DNA of 64,000 nt from CBDCBA01 sp965214125 (GTDB lineage: Bacteria; Planctomycetota; Phycisphaerae; Tepidisphaerales; Tepidisphaeraceae): contig CBDCBA010000035.1 of assembly GCA_965214125.1 (NCBI GenBank), positions 1 through 64,000 on the forward strand, given 5' to 3'. Positions 59,201 through 64,000 of the stretch are shown in pieces; positions within the stretch are counted from its first letter, which is position 1, and every line of letters starts with the position of its first letter. A program made the translations under genes and the position numbers. The notes beneath the pieces were generated by a model that was not told the DNA's origin, did no database searches, and saw nothing but the letters and a program-made list of their open reading frames with translations.

Positions 59201-60346
59201 GTCGAACTGGTCACGCTCGAAGGGGAAATCACCGACGTCGGGTCCATCACCGGCGGCGGGCAGCTTCAACTGGCTGATTTGCCGGGCCGCAGCGACATCT
59301 GGATCCACGCCGACGTGCAGCTCGACACGCTGGCCGACCGCCTCAAACTCCCCGAGGGGGGCAGCGGGCGCCTCGACCTGGCGCTGAACGTCCGCCCCGC
59401 GCCGGGCGAGCAGCCCAAGGGGGAGGTGCTCGTCGACGTCGCCTTCGAGGGGACCGACGCCCGCTTCCGCAGCGTGGAGATCGATCGCGGGCAGGTCATC
59501 GCCTACCTCAGCCGCGCCGATCGGCCCGACGGTTCGAAGCCGATCAGCCAGTACGACTTCACGATCATCACGACCGAGCGCATCCGCCTCTTCGCCGCCG
59601 GCGGGTTGATCGAGGGCTACATCAAGGTGCGCGACCGCGGCAAGGAGGCGCTCCAGGCAAATCCCGAGACCGCCACGATCGACGATGCCAACCCCGACGG
59701 GCTGACCGGCAACTGGTTCGTCCTGGCCTCGCTCGACATGCGGGCGCTGCGCCTCGAACAGCTTGGCCCGATCGTTGGCGAGGACGACGTGGCCGGCCGG
59801 CTCGATTTGCCGGTGGTCATCTTCGGCCCGCTCAATCCTGCCAGCCAAGGCTTCGCCCGAATCGGTGAGGAGCGCGTCGAGAGCCCCGTCGGCTTCAACG
59901 GCGAGGGGAGCGTAACCATCACCCGCGCCCGCCTAGCCCGCTGGAACCTGCTGGCCCGTATCCTCGAACTGGCGTCGTTCATCCCCACGCCGCAGCGCGA
60001 CTCGCTCGCGCTCGACTTCCGCCTCGACAACGGCGACCTGTTCGTCAGCGGCATCGAGATCGAGGCCGACGGCGCCAAGGTGCTCGGCAACGCGACCGTG
60101 CGCAGCTTCTTCGCCGGCGACGACGCCCCGCTGACCGGGCAGGTGATCGTGCTCGCCCAGCCGCTGGGCGGTTTCAATCTGCCGTTGCTGAACGAGCTCG
60201 CCCAGATTCTGGACGCCGTGCAGGCGACCGCGACGGCGATCAAGCTTCAGGGCACCGTCGGCGAGCCCCGCCCCGTCTACGCCCCGGCCGAGCAGGTCGG
60301 CGAGGTGCTGGGCACGTTCTTGGGCACGGGCAAGAAGCAGGATTAG
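56213..60346 (+). CDS. Large AsmA/TamB-like envelope protein
   Basis: 1377 aa, one of the longest genes here. Cytoplasmic N-terminus to ~75, one membrane helix (about 77-99, LLALLIAVVILLLLGWLGLA), then >1200 residues of repeated beta-strand segments with recurring 'xIxGxLxL' patterns (GVVEGTVDVDLTATLGGFDP, GELAANLAVFTGPTSFDLRE). The C-terminus resembles the AsmA-like_C region (SVTITRARLARWNLLARILE, SLALDFRLDNGDLFVSGIEI). AsmA/TamB proteins form hydrophobic grooves that carry phospholipids between membranes. This role is inferred from build. Confidence 0.82.
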   Translation: MADVDDNTVLPTSAAALGARKTPAAPRPGPRLEPRSDVPSPALDESTADVRTPDGKRKKMIVVEKRRGFFSRWLRRLLALLIAVVILLLLGWLGLALLLRSTIPKQIASSVATGALRLDVDVGDLDVGLGGDVTVTDLAVRLPSNQGQNQGPLVLEVPKIEAALGPLPMVAFTALTGGTPLPESVTVTDPSVYMVEYEEGQWTLPEAAALLAAGGGPSDPNEPSGAITLPTLPDVTLTGGRIVVRDIDGDERIADAMTVEAGKRSTLVYNGVFELPGYARAEFELLPANGRRQTARVKVSGIEELLEPFLGVPTIQIDAAWNGGFTGDGGVEGVLTFEDTTSLTGFGLAGTVGVSAVGETATLTPDGLRISGIPLAEEPVEVLAGTLNVSSEAAWVDDLQLAAYGGDLKVAGASVSLVDQTATFSVDFRELGLPGSIVTGRLDGDLWYGPFGDVRAELRVAFGGEIAGQTVEEASMAAEVYGEGFKNFQTMDVLFTLPESRLVQGGAGETTPLPPLEGEVRVRLEDKNPFVELTRLDAVRPVEGQGTFHIEGRYYLPQEDLAANYGAYVRADGWQVALPRMEEPLPLDVGVVVTGSIGDEGPSPVQISELYGRYGDIRLKGEGWYLTKPAEELDGRPPLSLELSLRRRDPLMSTAPGFTVAGGGQALPSGGATPDDLAPATVEETPLLAGTIDSYLSVWGQVADGVALNAVGTLETVGFVIGPYELGNVQSKLTASVADEVLRFNTDDARLLDAVVQLDGVVPFDSEVPGEVSLDIDGLDLARLSELAALEVNGGVVEGTVDVDLTATLGGFDPERIKGNGEIIVSDLDLNAGRVADRVVLTPRFETGKLTVPILMRRAGVGMGDPTLSPRARVVDGQLVPPEDVEARELELVVEYDLADAGRVLVRDLAADDYPIVLDPEVLGGEVTGAAAVSLASERLMIQFGDGGGDAEGGIETPLTVTGELAANLAVFTGPTSFDLREFAVLRLAIDADKGAVELVTLEGEITDVGSITGGGQLQLADLPGRSDIWIHADVQLDTLADRLKLPEGGSGRLDLALNVRPAPGEQPKGEVLVDVAFEGTDARFRSVEIDRGQVIAYLSRADRPDGSKPISQYDFTIITTERIRLFAAGGLIEGYIKVRDRGKEALQANPETATIDDANPDGLTGNWFVLASLDMRALRLEQLGPIVGEDDVAGRLDLPVVIFGPLNPASQGFARIGEERVESPVGFNGEGSVTITRARLARWNLLARILELASFIPTPQRDSLALDFRLDNGDLFVSGIEIEADGAKVLGNATVRSFFAGDDAPLTGQVIVLAQPLGGFNLPLLNELAQILDAVQATATAIKLQGTVGEPRPVYAPAEQVGEVLGTFLGTGKKQD

Positions 60347-60406
60347 CGCAGTTGAGGTTAGCGCCTGTGCCACTGGCGGCTTGCCCGCGCCCGAACCCGC
60401 TTCGGT

Positions 60407-60473
60407 GTTAGCCGCCCCGCCTTGCGGGGCGCTCAGCACCGATCCACGCGCCCCGCAAGGCGGGGCGGCTAAC
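60407..60473. repeat. Nested inverted repeat, GCCGCCCCGC family (copy 1)
   Basis: 26-bp perfect arms at 60407-60432 and 60448-60473 (GTTAGCCGCCCCGCCTTGCG and on). Each arm folds on itself through GCCCCGC/GCGGGGC. Upstream it shares CCCGCGCCCGAACCCGCT with the copy at 62840. At 60528-60548 GCGTTGTGCAAGTCGCTTTA supplies the stop codon of the gene ending at 60545. Confidence 0.87.
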
Positions 60474-60544
60474 GAGCATGCGCATGATCTATCGCGTTCT
60501 CAATAACACCGGTTCCGACGCGAGGGAGCGTTGTGCAAGTCGCT

Positions 60545-62149
60545 TTAGCGACCGGATGACTCCAACGCCTCGACGACCGCGCGCGCCAGCGCGTCAAGTG
60601 TCGCCTCGTCCGCCTCGGCGTCGACGCGAAGGCCGGCGGCGCGCAGGGCGGCGCTGGTGGTCGGGCCGATGCTGATGAGCTTCGCGTTCGGCGGAACGGT
60701 CGCGAGTTTGGCGAGGTTCGTCGCCGTGCTGCCGCTGGTGAACGTGATCGCGTCGGCGTTGGCAATGCGGGCGAGCACGTCGTCGGGCAGCGCGTCGGCG
60801 AGCAGCGTTTCGTAGACGGCGACATCCTCGACATCCGCCCCGTGGGATCGCAGCGCCTCGACCAACGATTGGCGGCCGATGTCGGCGCGGAGCAGGAGCA
60901 CGCGCTGCGTCGCGGCGTCGCCGAAAGCACGAATCATGGCGTCGGCCAAGGCGTCGCCGTCGTAGCGATCGGGCACCAAATCCGGCCGTATCGACAGGTG
61001 TTGCCGGCACGCCTGGGCCGTTGCCGGGCCGACGCAGGCAATCTTCAGCCGGTACAGCGTTCGCGCGTCGAGCCGCGCCCGGAACAGCTCCTCGGCCGCC
61101 CGCTCCACGCCGTTGGCGCTGGTGAAGACGAGCCAGTCGAATGTGTCCGCGTCGAGCCACGCGATCGCCTGCTCGATCGCGTCGCGGGTCGCGGGCGCAG
61201 CGATCTCGATCGTCGGTGCCTCCACCACATCCGCCCCGAGGGCCGCCAGTTTCGCCGACAGCTCGCTCGCCTGCTGTCGGCTGCGCGTGACGACGACCGT
61301 CTTGCCAAACAGCGGCCGCTTGTCGAACCAGGCGAGGTTGTCGCGCAGGCGAACGACCTCGCCGACGTACGTGATCGCCGGGCTGCCGAGACCTGCCTTT
61401 TCATTCTCCGACGCGATCGTGCCGAGCGAGGCGACGACGGTCTTCTGCCGCGGCGTGGTGCCCCACTGCACGCTGGCGGCGGGCGTGTCGGCGGACATGC
61501 CACCGGCGATGAGCTTTTCCGCGATGCCGGGCAGGCTCTTGACGCCCATGTAGAAGCAGAGCAGCGGCAGCTTCGCGAGGGCCGACCAGTCGGTGGGATC
61601 GCTCTGCGCCTCGGCGCGTGCGGCCGCTTCGGGCGTCTGCTTGGCGCGTTCTTTTTGGTGCCCGGTGACGAGCGTGAGGCTGGTGTTGAGGTCGCGGTGC
61701 GTGACCGGGATGCCCGCGTACGCCGCCGCCGCCACGGCCGCGGTGATGCCGGGCACGATTACGAACGGAACCTTCGCCTCAACGAGCGCCTCGGCCTCCT
61801 CGCCGCCGCGCCCGAAGACGAACGGATCGCCCCCCTTGAGCCGCACGACACGCTCGCCCGCCCGCGCCCGCGCGACCAGCAGCGCGTTGATCTCGTCCTG
61901 CGTCATCGAGTGGTGCTCGGCCCGCTTGCCGGCGTAGACGTGCTCGGCGCCTGGGGCGTGGGCGAGCAACTGCGGGTTGGCCAGCGCGTCGTAGACGACC
62001 ACGTCGGCCTCGCCGAGCAGACGGGCGCCCGCGAGCGTCAACAAGTCCGGGTCGCCCGGCCCCGCGCCCACGAGCGCGACGGGCCAAGGTCCGGTTTGAG
62101 TGGCGGGAGCGGCATCGCCGGTTCGGGGACCGGGCGTGGCGGGCGGCAT
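60545..62149 (-). CDS. Uroporphyrinogen-III C-methyltransferase / uroporphyrinogen-III synthase fusion
   Basis: Bifunctional tetrapyrrole enzyme, 534 aa. The N-terminal SUMT domain (about 20-265) has ALVGAGPGDPDLLTLAGARL, VVRLKGGDPFVFGRGGEEAE and VTHRDLNTSLTLVTGH. The C-terminal HemD domain (about 280-534) has TVVVTRSRQQASELSAKLAA, DWLVFTSANGVERAAEEL and ITFTSGSTATNLAKL. Together they close and methylate the ring towards siroheme or cobalamin. CobA-HemD fusions are known in several phyla. No other heme or cobalamin genes lie in the window. Start ATG 62149; a later in-frame start is possible. Confidence 0.94.
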   Translation of the reverse strand: MPPATPGPRTGDAAPATQTGPWPVALVGAGPGDPDLLTLAGARLLGEADVVVYDALANPQLLAHAPGAEHVYAGKRAEHHSMTQDEINALLVARARAGERVVRLKGGDPFVFGRGGEEAEALVEAKVPFVIVPGITAAVAAAAYAGIPVTHRDLNTSLTLVTGHQKERAKQTPEAAARAEAQSDPTDWSALAKLPLLCFYMGVKSLPGIAEKLIAGGMSADTPAASVQWGTTPRQKTVVASLGTIASENEKAGLGSPAITYVGEVVRLRDNLAWFDKRPLFGKTVVVTRSRQQASELSAKLAALGADVVEAPTIEIAAPATRDAIEQAIAWLDADTFDWLVFTSANGVERAAEELFRARLDARTLYRLKIACVGPATAQACRQHLSIRPDLVPDRYDGDALADAMIRAFGDAATQRVLLLRADIGRQSLVEALRSHGADVEDVAVYETLLADALPDDVLARIANADAITFTSGSTATNLAKLATVPPNAKLISIGPTTSAALRAAGLRVDAEADEATLDALARAVVEALESSGR

Positions 62150-62289
62150 GGCCCAAGATTACGGGACGCGACAGCGCGCAGCCTGCGTTGCTCACGTTGT
62201 CGCAGCGGCGAGACGACACAGGGGTGCCAGCCCATCCCGCCGTGCTGTCGTGGCCGCGGGACCCTTGCCCCCGAAGAAGGAACTTCGCC

Positions 62290-62727
62290 ATGGTCGCTTT
62301 CAACACCGCCCTGCCCCGCCTGTCCGACGCCTCGATGCCGCACGTCGCGACGGACCACGCCGAGCACGATTCGGCCGTCGCCGGCCGCATCGGCTTCGAT
62401 CGCCAGCCGGTCGCGACGGGCATCGACCGCCGGATTCACCCGCGGCAGGCGGTCAGCCTGCGTGTTCAAGGACGCCGCGACGACCACACGATCGACGCGA
62501 TGCGCATGCCGCACCTGAACCTGTCGATCGAGGACGTTAGCGTCGGCGGCCTGCGTGCCAAGAGCCAGACGCCCCTGGGCGTCGGGGAGCGCGTGAGCGT
62601 CTACTTCCCCCCCAGCGGTGGCAGCCAGGGTTGGAACGCCCACGGCCGCGTGCTGCGGGCCACCCCGGACTTCTCCACCGCCGGCTGCACCGTCGCCGTC
62701 GAGTTCGACGCCCTGCCGGCGGCGTGA
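62290..62727 (+). CDS. PilZ-domain protein (putative c-di-GMP receptor)
   Basis: 145-aa protein consisting of a ~45-residue N-terminal part and a PilZ domain with both ligand motifs: RRIHPR (RxxxR) and EDVSVGGLRA (D/N-x-S-x-x-G). A beta-barrel end with RVLRATPDFSTAGCTVAVEF follows. It would bind cyclic di-GMP and might link that signal to motility or polysaccharide. AAGGA precedes the ATG at 62290 by a good distance; the frame before it is not coding. Confidence 0.82.
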   Translation: MVAFNTALPRLSDASMPHVATDHAEHDSAVAGRIGFDRQPVATGIDRRIHPRQAVSLRVQGRRDDHTIDAMRMPHLNLSIEDVSVGGLRAKSQTPLGVGERVSVYFPPSGGSQGWNAHGRVLRATPDFSTAGCTVAVEFDALPAA

Positions 62728-62792
62728 GCATTGATTGCTTCACACCGCTCTACGGGTGTGACTGAGAACGAGATGGAGAAGGCGTGAAGCGC

Positions 62793-62906
62793 CTAGAGCA
62801 ACTGGCGCTACGGCTGCCCGCGCCCGAACCCGCTCCGACGTTAGCCGCCCCGCCTCGCGGGGCGCTCCACGTCAACTCAAGCGCCCCGCGAGGCGGGGCG
62901 GCTAAC
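62793..62906. repeat. Nested inverted repeat, GCCGCCCCGC family (copy 2)
   Basis: 26-27-bp perfect arms, 62840-62866 and 62880-62906, differing from copy 1 mainly by a T/C change with its compensating partner (CCTTGCGG to CCTCGCGG). The upstream CTAGAGCAACTGGCGCTACG and CCCGCGCCCGAACCCGCT extend the similarity. It lies between the PilZ gene and tatC. Confidence 0.87.
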
Positions 62907-63012
62907 GGGTCGCTGGATTGAACGCGGCTCGACCGCGGCCGGCTCGAGAGACGCCCCAACGGTGAAACGGCGGGTCTTCAAGCGGGCGCTTCGCCGTTCC
63001 TATCGTGATGAC

Positions 63013-64000
63013 GTGAGCGACGCCGCCGCCAGTTCCTCCCCCGCCAACGGCGAACTCAAGGCCGGGCGATTCGGGTCGAGCTTCGACCCCGACAACTTCC
63101 GCATGAGCGTGGGCGACCACCTGGAGGAGCTGCGCAGCCGGCTCATCAAGGCGGTGCTCGGGGCGTTTGTCGCGTTCTTCGGGTGCCTGATCGTTGCCAA
63201 GCAGTACCTGCTGCCGGTGATCGCCGGGCCGCTGATCCAGGCGCACTACGACAACGAACTCAACCCGCAGCTCTACTTCACGGGCGTGACCGACCCGTTT
63301 TTCGTCTACCTGCGGCTGAGCATGATCGGCGCGTTCGTGATCGCCGGCCCGTGGCTCATCTGGCAGGCGTGGGGGTTTGTCGCCAGCGGCCTGTACAAGA
63401 ACGAGCGGCGGGCGATTACGAAGTTCCTGCCGCTGTCGCTGGCCCTCTTCTTCGGCGGGATCGCGTTCGTCTGGTTCTTCATCCTGCCGATCACGCTCAG
63501 CTTCTTCCTCGGCTGGGCGATGACGATCCCGCTGCCGGCCTCGTACGAGTCGGCGGCCGTCGTGGACGTGGAGCCGGGGACGATCCCGCAGATTCCCGTG
63601 CTGGCGGGCGACCCGGCCGACCCGCCGCCGATGGGCATCTGGTTCGACAGCACGCTCTACCGGTTGAAGGTTTACCTGCCCCACGACGGCACCGGCGCCG
63701 ACGACGCGACCGGCGAGGTGCGCGTGATCCCGTTTAGCAGCGCCAACCTGGCCGCCCCGATCATCACGCTGCCAGACTACGTCAACCTGGTGTTGGTTCT
63801 GCTGATCGTCTTCGGGCTCAGCTTTCAACTTCCCCTGGCGGTGATGGCGGTGATCCGCGGCGGCCTGGTCGACGCCGAAGTGCTGCGCCGCCAGCGGCGC
63901 GTCGTCTACTTCGCGATGGTGTTCCTCGCCTGCGCCATCACGCCCGGCGACATCATCACGGCGACGGTCGGGCTCATCGGTCCGCTGATTTTGCTCTACG
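63013..64000 (+). CDS. tatC: Sec-independent translocase TatC (3' end beyond window)
   Basis: Polytopic inner-membrane receptor of the twin-arginine pathway; 329 codons visible, running off the window. The family start is MSVGDHLEELRSRLIKAVLG (Met at 63103), with TGVTDPFFVYLRLSMIGAFV, PWLIWQAWGFVASGLYKNER, FGLSFQLPLAVMAVIRGGLV and RRVVYFAMVFLACAITPGDI. A large extra periplasmic loop (about residues 180-250) with PIPQIP-like Pro-rich sequence and an inserted beta segment separates helices 3 and 4. I take GTG 63013 as start; ATG 63103 or GTG 62962 are alternatives. It serves the TAT substrates in this window. Confidence 0.93.
   Translation, partial: MSDAAASSSPANGELKAGRFGSSFDPDNFRMSVGDHLEELRSRLIKAVLGAFVAFFGCLIVAKQYLLPVIAGPLIQAHYDNELNPQLYFTGVTDPFFVYLRLSMIGAFVIAGPWLIWQAWGFVASGLYKNERRAITKFLPLSLALFFGGIAFVWFFILPITLSFFLGWAMTIPLPASYESAAVVDVEPGTIPQIPVLAGDPADPPPMGIWFDSTLYRLKVYLPHDGTGADDATGEVRVIPFSSANLAAPIITLPDYVNLVLVLLIVFGLSFQLPLAVMAVIRGGLVDAEVLRRQRRVVYFAMVFLACAITPGDIITATVGLIGPLILLY

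Overview
This GC-rich 64 kb window most likely comes from a planctomycete, and the class Phycisphaerae is my best guess. The supporting signs are a PEP-CTERM protein, a twin-arginine (TAT) Gfo/Idh oxidoreductase beside a TAT xylose-isomerase-like protein, two GroEL copies, a Gram-negative flagellum with P- and L-rings combined with the FliW/CsrA/flagellin switch, and many small envelope proteins of unknown function. No rRNA operon is present. There is one tRNA gene (Asp-GTC). I see no CRISPR array, no intact insertion sequence and no replication origin.

Layout. 1-648: a HicAB toxin-antitoxin pair converging on the next operon. 645-8180 (minus): a six-gene exopolysaccharide or surface-glycan operon with an EpsC/CapD-type dehydratase, GT4 glycosyltransferase, initiating sugar-phosphate transferase, EpsN-like aminotransferase, NDP-sugar epimerase and UDP-HexNAc dehydrogenase. 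8445-8626: promoter, tRNA-Asp and a bidirectional terminator. 8640-15072 (minus): a YceI/FGE-like fusion, a Gfo/Idh oxidoreductase and a fused 5-oxoprolinase/hydantoinase. 15127-17518: ApbE, a multiply frameshifted sugar-isomerase-like gene and a protein with an almost purely Asp/Glu tail. 17541-21608: an orphan Zn/Mn-type ABC permease, MurA and a PEP-CTERM metalloprotease. 21914-30499: a protein-folding island (groEL1, carbonic anhydrase, FkbM methyltransferase, BrnTA, groES, groEL2, a PemK/MazF pair, dnaJ, grpE). 30566-33060: an AGE epimerase with one frameshift and a phage-like three-gene cassette. 33515-46590 (minus): a flagellar cluster in transcription order flgF, flgG, flgA, flgH, flgI, flgJ (rod domain), flgN, flgK, flgL, fliW, csrA, flagellin. 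46776-64000: a GYF/zinc-ribbon membrane protein, an Eis-like acetyltransferase, Aat, a beta-barrel protein, alanine racemase, a set of envelope genes ending in a 1377-aa AsmA-like protein, a CobA-HemD fusion, a PilZ protein and the 5' part of tatC.

How the genes work together. The flagellar block holds the whole late assembly and control circuit: FliW titrates CsrA and CsrA represses flagellin translation. The leaders of csrA and the flagellin gene carry the same GGAAGGACCC box over the ribosome-binding site, and the fliW and flgL leaders do not. The folding island places both chaperonin systems and DnaJ/GrpE on one strand, with two toxin-antitoxin pairs between them.

The most unusual non-coding feature is a set of intergenic nested palindromes. 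At least five sequence families occur as two long inverted arms, most of which are themselves hairpins (the layout of REP/BIME elements). Several families occur twice in this window, and two copies end on the stop codon of a neighbouring gene. Four independent single-base G/C insertions break two otherwise intact genes; these may be sequence errors or real decay.
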